NCBI GenBank assembly: GCA_032191485.1
Contig: JAVDOI010000012.1
Location: forward strand, 18,971,985 to 19,035,984
From: Leptoclinus maculatus
Taxonomy: Eukaryota; Chordata; Actinopteri; Perciformes; Stichaeidae
DNA: 64,000 bases
Direction of reading: 5' to 3'
This document shows positions 25,115 through 37,619 of this stretch, one piece after another. The translations under genes were made by a program, and so were the position numbers. Positions within the stretch are counted from its first letter, which is position 1; each line of letters starts with the position of its first letter. The notes beneath the pieces are model-generated. The model searched no databases, was not told the origin of the DNA, and saw only the letters and a list, made by a program, of their open reading frames with translations.

Positions 25115-25700
25115 GTAATAGATATCGCCATGGAACTTCCCCAGTTGGTAACTTACATTAAGAAAATAGTTTTTTTGTTTTCTGAAATGTCACGTTTAAA
25201 TATGCAAATGAGGCATTGTCCTATTAAATATGTGCTAAATTGCAGAACTTTCTAGAACAGAAATCTGAGCATTGGATGAAGCAGGTTAAACATTCTTGTA
25301 TCATTTAGAGTCAAATGTTTTGTTACAAAGGGAATTTCAAAATCTCTTTTTATTCCTCCATAAATAAGAAAATACTGTCGACAGCCAGACATTTTTTAAA
25401 TTTTTTTTGTTTTATAAATTTGGATTTGAATGATATATGAACAAACCCCTCTGAAAAAGCCTTCAGAATATAGATAGGAATGAAACTGGAATTGTATGAA
25501 TTGAATGAACTTTCTGAAATTGTATGTTTAAATAATCAAATTATGTAATATCTTCTGGTAACTTTTGGTGAATTTAGGAGAAATCTACAGAAACAAATAG
25601 ACAAAGTAGTGAAATAAACACTTAAATGTATATTTTGGATGTTTCCTTTCCACTAATCTGAAAGAAGACGTAGCAAAATACAGCAAAATAGCCAAAATTC
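25115..25700 (+). repeat. family D dispersed repeat, longer copy
   Basis: Shares ordered blocks with 55125-55375: ccatggaacttccccag, tttaaatatgcaaatgaggc, acttttggtgaatttagga and acaaatagacaaagtagt. Here the blocks are spread over about 580 bp, against about 250 bp in the other copy, so one has gained or lost sequence between them. Confidence 0.6.
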
Positions 25701-26558
25701 GCAAATTTGATCAGTACATGAGGCAGGAAATACAACACATTTGTTCATCCAAAATGATACAAACAATGTGTTTTATGAGTAACACGGAAAACAGAAACTT
25801 TGTTTGTTCTACATTTACTGGTAGACTTCTTCCTCTTTTTCAAATTGTACTTCTTCTCCTTGCTTTTGTCAGCGTCGGTTACATCACTGTTGCTGTCAGG
25901 CCAAAGTGAAGCAGGCTCGGGGTGATTGGAAGTGGGTCACGAGGCCTTGCAGCCCCCGGGCCCATCTCCTTGCCTCTCCCTGCCCGCTATCAATGCCTGG
26001 GAACTGGGTGAGGGATACAATGTAGAGGAGAGCGTGCCAGGGCAGGGCGGGGTCCTGTTATCGGGCCGTGGGGGGGGGGGAGGGGTGTTGCTGGGCAGGA
26101 GCCACATCTAAAGGGGATGGACTCAGTGACCCTGGCTCGACGGATGTAGCTGGCAAACATTTGTGTCAGTTTGTAATGATTTATTAATGGGGCCATTAGA
26201 AACCGTCATGAATCCGATGTTAGAGAAAGAGCATCAATCAGTCGCAGTGTTTCGAGTGAGCCCGCGGTCTACCTCCTATGGCTGTTTCAGGCCGTGAGGT
26301 TAATGGGCGACATAAAAGCACATTATTAGCTCTTCACTTACATAAGATAGAGCCCTTCATTGCAGCCTTTTTCTTGATTTGTACTCCCTGTCTCTTTCTC
26401 TCCACTTCTCTCTTTCTCTCCCACTGCGGAGGACTCTGACACAAGCAGAGCCTTGGATCTGTATGACAAGCACGTTCAGCGTGAATAGGAGAGGCGAAGT
26501 GTCTGCGTCATCGCTGCCTCTCAAAGCCAGCAGCAGCTCCACTTCTGCATCCGTGTCT

Positions 26559-26560
26559 CC

Positions 26561-26591
<31 letters not shown>

Positions 26592-26593
26592 TT
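26559..26593. repeat. (CT)n microsatellite
   Basis: About 35 bases of CT with a single CGCT interruption. Confidence 0.93.
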
Positions 26594-27419
26594 CTACGTC
26601 AAACTCTCTCTGTAGCTTTTACTCACGATCCGCAACACACTCCTCCTGCGTAGGACAGATTTCCAAGCCTCCGCTGTCCTTAGGACAGAGAATAATGAGG
26701 ATGAAGGGAGGGAGGATGCTGGGTGGAGAAACAGGCCGTTCTCACCCACCGCCTCTGGATCAGCGCAGCGCTCTCTGATGTCAAGCACGGGTCTCTCTCC
26801 CGCGTCATGAGACACGAGTCACACACATTCCTCTCCTCTCTCTCTCGTCATCCTCCGCAGCTGACTTGCTGCAGTTGTGAGCATTGAGCCCGGCATGTGC
26901 ACCGAATCGGATTGGATGAAACCGTTTTACACACACAACTGTGTTAGATACATGTCCTTAAGCACTTTAATAAGGAAGATAAGCTAATTTATCTATTGTA
27001 TATAACAAAAGATTAAATGTACTTTTTTCTTTCACCAAGCAAAGTGTCGATAACGATAATTGGGTTTAGGAAAACGTACAGTATTAACACACAGCCTAAA
27101 ACCACATGCTTGTAACCATTTGATAAACATACCTGTCCAGCCTAGAGTCAAACCGAACCGATCTTTTCACTCATGATCAATCATCAATTCCATGGAATGA
27201 GACTCACGTTTGTGGACACAGTTTTCTACACATGGACTGAACACATGGTGCCTTCTCCTGTAACCTTGACGGTCTGGCATTGAAAGTATCGATTGCATCA
27301 CATGAAGCGTTGCTTTTTACATCAACGCTCTCTATACACTGCACCAGGTGTGTCATTTACAAGCTGTGGACCCTGTAGATGACTTGTTCCGGCTGTCTTT
27401 GTCGGACAGGACATGGATG

Positions 27420-27421
<2 letters not shown>

Positions 27422-27456
<35 letters not shown>

Positions 27457-27470
27457 CTCTCGCTCTCTCG

Positions 27471-27548
<78 letters not shown>
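27422..27548. repeat. (CT)n microsatellite with CGCT interruptions
   Basis: About 127 bases of CT repeat with several regularly placed CGCT variants near 27454-27485. Long SL/RE-repeat frames across it are artefacts. Confidence 0.95.
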
Positions 27549-27555
<7 letters not shown>

Positions 27556-28093
27556 GGTGTGTCTTCTGCTCACCAGCCCAGAGAGGACAATCAGCTGTAA
27601 CTCTGGCCATGCACACAGGATGTTCCCAGCATGCCCTGGGCTCCCTGGAGGCTACAAAGGTCACACAAGACTGTCCTCAGTAAATAATGAATGATGAATT
27701 AAGGCCGGACGTGCGATGGAAAAAAAGGAATCCCAATCTGAAGGACTTGCATACAAATTCTAGAGATAATTATCTTTCATTTTGTGTGAACACTTGTTTT
27801 GGCAGGTTTGTGTTCTGCTCATGAAACTTTAACATGTGGAAAGAAAGAGCTGGAGGCCAAGTATGATATGACCCGAGCTAATGGGAAGAGAAAGAATGTG
27901 GGTTGGGCTTGAGAAGGTTTCTAAAGATATCGGGATGACGGAGGGACTTCCAGGCTACCTGCAAAATCCAAGATCCAGAGCAGCTTTGGACATGAAGAGT
28001 TTTCATGAGAAGATCGAAAGCACTGTCATATCTGTCCACTAAATATGGAGCTGAGGAAGGACTGTGTAACCCCTTGTAGGTCCAAATCCTTCA

Positions 28094-28850
28094 AGGCCCT
28101 GTCACACTATTGCGTATCGTACTAGCATATGCAAGCGTATGAAAAATATCACTCATACGCTGGTATATGGTGACAGACGCTAGGGGTACGTTAGGCATAG
28201 GTTGTATACGTTTCAAGCACGGTTGCATACGCTGGCATACGGCGAGGCAGAAAAGTTTTTTTAAGCATGCTTAAAAATGTTGTGCGTGTGCGGACGTATG
28301 GTTTATACGCTAAACATACGATCGGCATACGCTGAATACGCGAGAGTTACTTCAGAGGTACGTTACTCATAGGTGGAGTACGCTGGTCATACGCTGGTCA
28401 TACGCTGGCATGAAGGTGTACCGTACAGCTAGCGTATTGATAGCGCATGAGTCACGTACTTCTAACATATGCCTGACGAATGAGTAACGTATTTAACTTA
28501 AAACTAGTGTTTGATTGACGTATGGCCAGCGTATGGTCAGCGTACTGCCAGCGTTTTGAGAAAGTGTATATATAGGCTCCCATTTCGAGCTCTTCTTCAG
28601 TTCTTCGTGGACCTACAACGAGAGAGGATGGAGGTAGCTCTTCTCCAACACGCATGTGCAGTTCGTACGCTGGTCATTCGCTGCCCATACGCTGGCGATA
28701 CGCTACTCATACGTTTCTCATAGGTTCAATACGGTAAGTATACGAAACATTCTGTATTTTCAAGGGTTTTTTGTGCGGATGAAAGTTTTTTGGGGAATTT
28801 GCATACGCAACTCGTACGTTTTTCTCATACGCAATAGTGTGACAGGGCCC
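28094..28850 (+). mobile_element. 757-bp TIR element packed with ATACGC/ACGCTGG motifs
   Basis: The ends are inverted copies: after the first base, 23 bases starting ggccctgtcacactatt match perfectly between 28095 and 28849. A 3-bp direct repeat, tca, flanks the element (28091-28093 and 28851-28853). Inside I count 15 ATACGC/GCGTAT hexamers and nine ACGCTGG/CCAGCGT heptamers, mostly forward in the left and right thirds and inverted in the middle. A TATA box and ATG lie inside. The arrangement fits a non-autonomous derivative of a cut-and-paste transposon with many subterminal transposase-binding sites. A 3-bp duplication would suit PIF/Harbinger, but I cannot prove the superfamily. Confidence 0.8.
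28567..28630 (+). promoter_or_regulatory. candidate transposon promoter and start codon
   Basis: TATATATA at 28567-28574 is followed about 25-30 bp downstream by a pyrimidine-rich tcttcttcagttcttc. An ATG at 28628 follows, in the context gagaggatggagg, and opens MEVALLQHACAVRT before the motif-rich right end. In a full-length relative this would be the transposase promoter and start. Here coding sequence survives for only about a dozen codons. Confidence 0.35.
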
Positions 28851-28853
28851 TCA

Positions 28854-29468
28854 GTCAGTCATGGTTTTCTATGAGCTTCTCAACACCCTACCAACTGAAA
28901 TAAGAGGAGTTACTCGTTGGAACTCTTTCTTGGCTGGGCGCAGTGAAGGGAATGTGCGTGCGGGGTTACACTTGCCGCAAGGACAGTCACACGGACATGA
29001 GCTAACGTGGAATCATGACAAGGAAATGTTTGGATCTTCTCTGCGTCTGATGGTGTGACGTCACTTTGGCCATGCGGACACTCGCGGATGCACATATGCA
29101 GTGAGATGGACAACTCAGGAAACAAACCCAGGAGCTAGAGCACTTTCTTGGCTCATGCTAAGCTACGCTAATTGCCTGCTGGCTCTAGCTTTTTATTTCG
29201 GGTACAGACATTAGAGTGGTATTGGTATCTCACTCCCATTGTTAAGTTAAGAGAAGAAACCGCGTTTCATAGTCTAGATGTCCAAACAGCACAGTGGTTG
29301 TAATCCTCAAAGTCAGTCATCTTTGCTTCTGAAATGCAATCTTCAAGTCAGGTATCAACCATAACCGCCTCTTATTTCAAATTAAGAAAAAACATGTTTG
29401 GCTTAGAGCTTTGCCTCGCGAAGCCCTGACGATTCGACCTGTGGTTTGACTTTCTGTGTTGCACTACT
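28854..29468. other. non-coding stretch, no gene seen
   Basis: Unique-looking sequence between the TIR element and the SINE. No coding frame with recognisable content. Confidence 0.5.
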
Positions 29469-29697
29469 GGCCAATTTTATTTTATTTATTACACTATATT
29501 TATCCCTTTATGGGGGAACTTTTTCTCTGCATTTGACCCATCCCTGTATATAGGGAGCAGTGGGCTGCCAATGACAGGCGCCCGGGGAGCTAGGGGTACA
29601 GTGTCTTGCTCAGGGTCACTTCGACACACGATACGTCCCAGTCAAGAATTGAACCTTGCAGTTACCAGACAACCCAGGGAGCCACGGTCGCCCCCTC
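29469..29697 (-). mobile_element. tRNA-derived SINE
   Basis: Read on the minus strand, the head has an A-box-like gtggctccctggg (29673-29685) and a B box ggttcaattc (29646-29655). A core follows, with tgtcgaagtgaccctgagca and agacactgtacccctagc, then gcagcccactgctccc and gggatgggtcaaatgcagag, and the 3' end is an A/T-rich taaataaaataaaa tail. tRNA-like promoter, conserved core and A-rich tail in this order are the structure of fish SINEs, and the core resembles the V-SINE type. Diverged boxes suggest it is no longer transcribed well. Confidence 0.65.
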
Positions 29698-30005
29698 ATC
29701 ATCATGAAATTCTGTCACGACCGTGGCCGTGTCCCGGTATATTTTCCATGGGTCTCTTGTGTCTCCCTCTCCCCTGTGTCTCCAACGCCGGCCATCAGCT
29801 CATCATCTCTTTAGTATATCAAGCCATGCTCTTCCCTCACTCATAGTTTTTGTGTTTCGCGTTTGGGTCCCCACGCACCAATCATACCGGATTGGAGCTA
29901 AACTCAGTGACAGTTGCATGCTTAAGCTTGTGGTCTGTGGAAATTTAAAGTGTGTGTGTGATTATCTCAGGCAGCAACCTTCAGTTCTAAAGAGTGAAGT
30001 CAATG

Positions 30006-30451
30006 CGGAAGTGTCTTAAACTTGCATTCTGTCTACTGGCCAGCAGGGGGCGACTCCTCTGGTTGCAAAAAGAAGTCTGAATGTTTAGAAGTCTATGAGA
30101 GAATGAAAGACTTCTACTTGATTTATTACCTCATGGTCTCAGTCTCTAGTTTCAAGTCTTCTTCAATACAGCATGATGTTCATTTAGTAAATTATGCACT
30201 TTAGAGTCAAATAGACCATAAAGCAGGGTGAGCTTTAGGGCGGGGCTACCTTGTGATTGACAGGTCGCTGCCTCTACCAGAGCCGTATCAGGCGTCTCTA
30301 CGTCACTCCTCTGCATTCCAAATATGCTCACTTCTGTTCACTGGTTGCAAAAAGCCAAGATGGCGACGGCCAAAAGGCTTCAGAAGGGCAGTCCAGAAAC
30401 CAATGGGTGACGTCACGATGACTAAGTCTACTTCTTATATACAGTCTATGG
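30006..30451 (-). repeat. family A dispersed repeat with intact CRE-like site
   Basis: Minus-orientation copy, from the cagcaggggg cgactcctct module to the terminal cttatatacagtctatgg. It keeps TGACGTCA at 30408-30415 next to CCAAT (ccaatgggtgacgtca). It lacks part of the centre, compared with 20681-21258. Confidence 0.82.
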
Positions 30452-32023
30452 ATTATCTATGTAAATATGTCATTTTTCGAGGGAGTTCCACAAATCAGAC
30501 GGTGGAGTCTTAGTGAAGCAATCTACAAAAACAAAAGATATTATTGAGTATGTCAGCTAAAATGCAAACTAGGTGTGTAAGTGAGCACATGAAACAGATC
30601 ATTGTCTACTGGCTTTAGAATCTGCTTTTTTCTTGGATCATTTCGAGGTTTATGGGAGTGTCAAGTAAAGGAGGTTAGAGAGAGAAGGGAAGGACAGTGA
30701 AAGTGTAAGAGGACTAGATGGGAGGACGAGGGTCAAAGAGGATGGGGCAATGGAGGAAGAAAAAGGGGATTAAGGGAGAAAGGCTATGGCTCCGTTGAGC
30801 ATCCATCAGAGCAGGAGGGGGGAAGTGGAGGGTTGTATCGCAAAGAAGTGAGGGTGGGGTCGGTTGCCATATGTTGGAGTGGGGGCGTGAGGAGAAGAAG
30901 ACAGAGAACGGGACAGTCGGCTGATGCATTGGTATAACTCAGGAAGCATTTATCCGTTTTGCAGCCGAAGGGTCAACGCGCACAAATGCGTCAACGCGTG
31001 CACAGCGGGGAGGGGAAGCAGAGGGAGCTTCCCGGCGTAACAGGCGGTCACCGGGGAACGCCGAAGACATGGACGAATGCATGGGAGGGAAACGTGTGAA
31101 TAAAGCATGAGACAGACTGGAGGGAGGAGAAGGGAAGAGTGCTCCAGGCAAGGATGTGTGGTCAATGAGGGGCTTGTGTTGTTAACGCTCCTCTTAATGG
31201 CCGGCTGAAATCACAGGAGCGCTGTGATGTCAATAGACCCGGCACACTGAAGAACAATGGTATTCTTGACTGGTGTGTCAAATCTAATTAATTCACCATG
31301 GATTTCCGAACACTGATAAGATCTTGCGTTGCATTCCAATACCATTCCCTAAACTGCGTGCCGGGGATTTGATTAAATCACTGTGGACTTTGGAGGATGG
31401 TAGCGCTGGGTTTTTGCGCGCTAATCGTTGATTCTCACATGAGCAGCATGGTCATTTAAAAGAGCCCTATAGGCTATGTTAAAGTCTACACACGTGTGTG
31501 TGTGTGTGTGTGTAGTGTAACGACTGGGAGTGAAGTTCAGCAAGTTCACATTCTTTATTAAGGAAATATGGCTCGTTGAGCCGTCCACGTTCCCTTTATC
31601 CAAAGTGCATTGGGGGTTGCTAAACAAAGTCAAAATTAACACAAAGGGATTTCCAGCGCCGTAAATCCCTCACAGTAGCTTCACTGTTACATTTTCCGTT
31701 TCAGTTTGTCTGACTTCTCTACTGGATGTTGTTACATCCACAAGAGTGAAGCAAGTAAAAAAGACAGTTGGTAAAGCTCTGGGTAGCTTTGCACTAAAAC
31801 GATTAACTTCTACTTCTAGTTCTCACACAGACTCCCTATAGCTATCTGACCAGTGGAATGGACTGGTATGAATTGGATCCCTTAGTGGTTTGCTGTCCCT
31901 CAATCGTGCTCTCTACTGGTCCGGGACCAGGTGCGACCGGCAGAATTAAATTTCCTTCATTCCCATACGTTCAATCATTCAAAAAAGTAGACATTTGTGT
32001 GAGGCGTGTGTGAGCGTGACAGT

Positions 32024-32025
<2 letters not shown>

Positions 32026-32071
<46 letters not shown>
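32026..32071. repeat. (CT)23 microsatellite
   Basis: Uninterrupted CT run of about 46 bases. Confidence 0.96.
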
Positions 32072-32074
<3 letters not shown>

Positions 32075-32352
32075 CCACCGGTCGCAGAGCACCAGGTGTG
32101 ACAGCCGCTGCATTAAACCGCCCCCGCCAGCCATCGCTCTTGCCCCCACCCCCAACCAGTGCACAAAGACACACGCAGAAGCGTAATGAGCTGAGACCTA
32201 TTAAAAATCAATTTTATAGCTGCTCTCCTCGCTCTCTTTATGTTCCACTCTAACAGCAAAGCCATTGCCAAAATTGCCCCAAAGCATGAGAGGGGAGGGG
32301 AGGGAGGCCTTTGATGGACAGGCTAAAGTCACATTTACAGGTCTGGAGCAGA

Positions 32353-32640
<288 letters not shown>

Positions 32641-33529
32641 TTGGAGGACTTATACAACTCAAAGGAGATGAAACAGGTCTGTCTGTTGACTCTTTGGGTT
32701 TCCCACGGAGAGCAATTTATCATGTCTTTATCGACCTTAATGGATTTATGTTACAGCATTTAAAAAAATAACAGATTTGAACAAATTTCTAACTAACAAG
32801 TAAATCATTTGAATTGCTGCTACTGTTTTTTTTTTTTTTGCTCCAGCACGTGAGTTTCCATATCCAGTCCGTTCATTTCTCAGTGTGTCCGCTGCCGAAC
32901 GCCGTACAAGACAGTTTTACAAAGTCAGCAAATAGACGGACTGTGCATCATAGAAAACGCCCCCTGGACTTTGAAGGGCAATGTTGGGTTTTTTCTGCAT
33001 TGATTGACTCTCACATGGAAAAGCATGGCTGTTAATAAAAAGAGCCCTGTAAGGACGAGTAAAGTGATAGTTTGTCCATTTCTGTGAAAAATCAAGCTAC
33101 GGTCCATATTCCATTTGCTGTTTTCGCAAAAATGTCAAATAAATAGTGACAGCCATATCATCTTAGTGCTGTAGTTTAACATATGTGGTAATTATTGGTA
33201 CAAATGATCACAATTACAGAGAAAATAATACCCAGTATGGGTACTTGGACAAAAATAAGGTCACATCGGAGGTTTGTGCCCGTGCCAGATAATCTGTGCC
33301 GTGCAGGGCGAAAAAAAACACTGTCATTCGCACTGCGGGAGTTAATCTTCGAAGAAAATGAACTCAAGTGGTGAAAACATGTTTGTCTGGAAATCTTTGT
33401 TTCTTTGTGTGTCTATTTGTGTCCTTACGCAACAGCTGACAGTTGCAGTTGTTTGTCTTTAACTTTGTAAGCTTTACCATCTCTTCTCTCTCCTCATCTC
33501 GGCTGATAATGGATGTAGTCCCTGGACGC

Positions 33530-33535
<6 letters not shown>

Positions 33536-33566
<31 letters not shown>
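33536..33566. repeat. (CA)15 microsatellite
   Basis: CA run of about 31 bases after a degenerate CGCACA lead-in. Confidence 0.95.
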
Positions 33567-33568
<2 letters not shown>

Positions 33569-33899
33569 AGGAAACAGTGCTAAGCCGGTGACAGTGGCTT
33601 TCTCATTATCTGACAGCAGAATACAGACTGAATATCATCTTAAAAGCAGCAAACTAATACAACACACCTATGAGTTGTTTTTTTGTCTTAAATTGTACAT
33701 TTGCACAGTGCTGTTGATTAAAGACCTGATTCTGTTATATGCCTTCTCTCTGAGCCCTTTGATTTTTGTTCATAAAGAGATGAATGCAACCCAGTAGGCA
33801 GTAAAGAATGTTGGGATTGTACGTTTCAGCAAATCACGAATAAGTTGAACGTCGTTGTTCTGAATGAAGCCTTGTGTTGCGCTTACTGAAACGCACACA

Positions 33900-34172
33900 T
33901 TGCCACGTGGTTAACGTTGTGAAAACTACTTAGTTAAGGTTAGAAAAAAGATCATGGTTTGTGTTAACATCATGATGTAATAACGTTACTACGTCACGGC
34001 CATGACAACGTAACTACCGTAAATAAATAAGAACCGCCCATAGCCGACTTCCTTACATTACATTATGTTAAGCGTAACAACCATATGATACAACCTTAAA
34101 GTCGACATTTATTTTTCACTTTTACACGGGACACAAACAGCGGTCTGCTACCTGAAAGTCCTGTACCTAACT
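33900..34172 (+). repeat. family C dispersed repeat
   Basis: Carries aaaactacttagttaaggtt, gatcatggtttgtgttaaca, acgggacacaaacagcggtc and ctgaaagtcctgtacc. The last two blocks also close the interiors of the TIR elements at 53376 and 60510, so families C and those TIR elements appear related. Confidence 0.6.
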
Positions 34173-34346
34173 TTTAATAATGGTCATTCCAGATCATTTG
34201 GTACGGGCGCCGTTTGTCCGACCGCATGCAAAAATGTTCAATGTATCTGTAGTTTGCTGAAACGTACAATGCAAAAAACCTTTTCCTGCCAACTGGGCTG
34301 CTGAAGGATAGTTTGACGCATGTACTGTGCAGTGAGGGATTAGTGC

Positions 34347-34390
34347 TGGATGGATGGATGGATGGATGGATGGATGGATGGATGGATGGA
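34347..34390. repeat. (TGGA)11 tetranucleotide repeat
   Basis: Eleven perfect TGGA units, followed by a cagacggacggacgg tail of related units. Confidence 0.96.
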
Positions 34391-35483
34391 CAGACGGACG
34401 GACGGGTGCTTCAGAGTCTCTCCTGTGCCTCTCACCCATTTCTTTTCCCTCCTCTCTCTAAAAACCAATTCCACTTCAGTAGGCTTTAAGGGTCCACTCA
34501 TTCACACAAAGTCAAGCCCATACCACCATGCGCTCGCTGGCTTCTAATAATAAACACGGCATGTCCACGAAGATGAGAGTTCTTCATGTTGGAGATTATT
34601 GAGTTAACCGGATAACAATAACATGTATCTTACAGGGCTCAGGGACGTCGAGCACCACCCAGCCCTTATCTGTGGACAAAAATTCTGTATCAGCCTTGTT
34701 GAAAGAATTCAATTTGTCAGGGCACTGTGGTATTGATCCATGCGCTTCCTTTTTTTGTCTGACAAGGCATGATGTGAAGTAACAGCTCAGCCCTGGGGGA
34801 GTCTTCTTGATTTCAGCTGAGGGAGACAGGGCCGTGAACCAAAAACCCACCGTCCTGCTTGATGGATTTGACCGTCCATGTGCGGTCAGCTTTCTTTGCC
34901 CACTCACAGGAAATGTTCTATCAACCCCACTCTGTGTGGGGATCAGGTCACAATCTGCAATCTGGAGACACCACTTCACACTAAAGCTAATGTACTGTAT
35001 GTGCGCAGTTCATAAAAGAACCCTCGTATCAGACCAGCTCACATCATCACAATTCTACTAAGTGGAGCTGCGTTTGACATTTTCTATTAGAGGCCACATC
35101 TAAAGACGTAGAAATAAACATGTCAAATATATAAGCCGGGATCCTAAACCTTGCATTCTTACTCATACACAATATTTCCACAGGCACGATTTGCATCCAA
35201 TGCCAGCTTATGAAGTGGTGTGCCTTTTATGTGGAGAGACCCAATAAAGGCCGAGTCACACCAGCATTTGTAGCAAAATCAATTCATTAAAACAGAATTC
35301 CTGTGATGATTTGCTCATCCGGGCAAAGCAAATTTGTACAAAATCTTTTAAACTTTCGTGCCGGTGACTATTATTCGCAAACTCTCTCATCAGTGTTGAC
35401 CTTTGACCCTTATCCAGACAGTCCAAAATGTTAGCTTGCACCATCCACTCTTATGTAACCCTCCTTTACCGGAATATAAACTG

Positions 35484-35579
35484 CTACATAAAAGAGGCAT
35501 GGTTTGTAGACACTGCTGCATAAAGGAGGGAAGGTTTCAAGGCACTGTTCCATAAAAAAGACAAGGTTCGTAGACACTG
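35484..35579. repeat. 32-bp minisatellite, three units
   Basis: Three consecutive 32-bp units begin at 35484, 35516 and 35548. Each has cataaa near its start and ends with cactg (gtagacactg in the first and third units, aaggcactg in the second). Units differ by several substitutions but not in length. Confidence 0.85.
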
Positions 35580-36144
35580 TTGGAGCAAGATTCATTTAAT
35601 ATAGTTTTGTTGCTGATTTGGAGAGTAAAGAAGATGAAAACCACGTTTCTGCTGGCCTGACGGTGATGGATGCCATCGTCTTTTCTGTGAAGCGCTGTCT
35701 AAACTTACAGTATATTAAACTCTTTGAAGCCACATGCAAATTCCTCATTTTGTCTTCAAATTGTACTCCTTAGATGACAAAAATATCTCAGTTCAAATGC
35801 CATCTTTCCCTGTAATGCAAAAAAAGGAAGACGGAGATGAAGAATTATGTTCCCAATGAGTGATGCATTTTTTTAAACATTAGCGACCCTCCGCAGATGG
35901 CCGCGACAGACTCGACCCCCTCAGCCCACTGAGTGGTGCTCGCAGATCAAACGCCGGAGTGTGTCTTTAACTGTGTGTCCTGGTGGGTGTGAGTATCGAT
36001 TGTGGAGGAGGCATTAGTTCTCTGGTTATTAATAGCCTGAGGAGGGAAGCCTAATGTGAGCTCTACTTCCTCCAACTGGTTTATTCATAGCAGGATCATT
36101 ACTACCATAATTGACCCTCTTCCTGCTTGTCTGTCTGACTGACG

Positions 36145-36146
<2 letters not shown>

Positions 36147-36206
<60 letters not shown>
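36147..36206. repeat. (GT)30 microsatellite
   Basis: 60 bases of uninterrupted GT. Confidence 0.97.
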
Positions 36207-36208
<2 letters not shown>

Positions 36209-37059
36209 TGTGTCTATGTACCTGTCTCTCGCTCCATTTATCTGTCTCTTTCTCTCTCTCACACACACACACAAGGACATAAATGGATCAATGCTGCACA
36301 CACACACACTGCCGACCTTCCATGTGCTACACTGTATATTACATCGTATACAATGTACATTGCATTTCCGTGATTGTGTGTATTTTCTCTGTCTCTACTC
36401 TGTATGAGCTCCTTCTGCTCTTTTCCATATCCAATGTTCTGATAGAGATTGCGCCGATCACTTCCCCCACCCCCCCCCCGGTGCACAAGTTCCCCTGAGG
36501 CGACAAATTATTCATAAACTATCTTTATAGATATGCTTTCAAAAAGCTTTTCCTTGTCCACCATTTAAGCTGCATTAAGGGTGAGCAGCGAGTGCATGTG
36601 TACACGTGTGTGCATGCAGAGTATCTGGCTGCCTAAGAGAGAGAGAGAGAGCATCTTAACTGAAGCGCAGTCCTCCCCTCCGGCTTACATCTCGCAGTGG
36701 CTGTGTGCATCTCTTTCCATCCCTTCTAGCCCACTGCCCTACAACTCCCCACTTCCCTTTATAGCAGAAAAGGCAGCAGCAGCAAGTAAGCAAGAGGCTG
36801 CCTCAATAAGAGAATTCTACACTTGCTATTTTATGTTCCATTCCCTTGATTCTTCATTTTTGTGTATTTATATCAGCAGATGAAACTGTTATTTTATCAC
36901 TAATGGGTATCCACTTCCATCTGACCCATGCCGGTCCACTCTGCCCACACATATCCTGTTGAAAAGCTCAATATCCAACAGCTTCCTGGCCCGAGGCGCA
37001 GCTTGACACAACTGTACTGTGGTAAACAGCTGTTTAACAATTCAGAGTACATGTGTTGA

Positions 37060-37064
<5 letters not shown>

Positions 37065-37102
<38 letters not shown>
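37065..37102. repeat. (AT)19 microsatellite
   Basis: AT run of 38 bases, followed by gtatgtatat. Confidence 0.96.
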
Positions 37103-37110
<8 letters not shown>

Positions 37111-37619
37111 ATATGGTTGTTTGTTCTATCAATCAAAGGTATTAAGAACAGTGTTGGTCTGATGTGTCACATCACGATGACAGTAATTGTCGGTCATTTT
37201 AAGAAACCAGCGAGAAGAGAAAAAACAGAAAACAGAGAAATCTCTTCAGTGAAATAACCAAAACTGTTCAGACTTGGATTGAAAGTATTTGTGTCGGACT
37301 CGACCACTGATAGTCATAAGAAGCTGATGTTTCCAGGACCTTTAAAATAAATCATTGAACAAACATTTTGGCAGCCTCCTGATAGTCAATGTCTGGCAAA
37401 TACTAGTTTTTCATCGTGAGAATGAAAAAAAGTCCATTTGTCATGTGAAACATGAAGAGTAAATGCACATTTTCAGTTTTAGAAACGGGTATTTCAGAAA
37501 GATTGATGGAACAAACTGATGCATTTTGCAGCTACAATGATTGCGTGTACGTGGGTCTGTGATCAATGCATTTGTGTTTGCATGCCCATGGCATGAGTGT
37601 TTTCAAAAAGAGAGCATCA

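Larger units (their letters stand above)
25701..28093. other. non-coding stretch with CT runs
   Basis: Contains the CT runs at 26559-26593 and 27422-27548 and a G10 near 26070. No gene recognised. Confidence 0.5.
34173..37619. other. non-coding stretch with satellites
   Basis: Holds the tetranucleotide, minisatellite, GT and AT repeats listed separately. A 127-codon minus-strand frame at 34596-34979 shows no domain. Confidence 0.5.

Noticed and set aside
27322..27694. Five overlapping RE/SL-rich frames
   Set aside because: Products of the CT microsatellite read in several frames on both strands.
29646..29697. A true tRNA gene
   Set aside because: A and B boxes are present, but the sequence cannot form a cloverleaf and continues into a SINE core and tail.
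34596..34979. 127-codon minus-strand frame
   Set aside because: Ordinary composition but no domain, no splice-site support and no family resemblance. Length is possible by chance in 64 kb.
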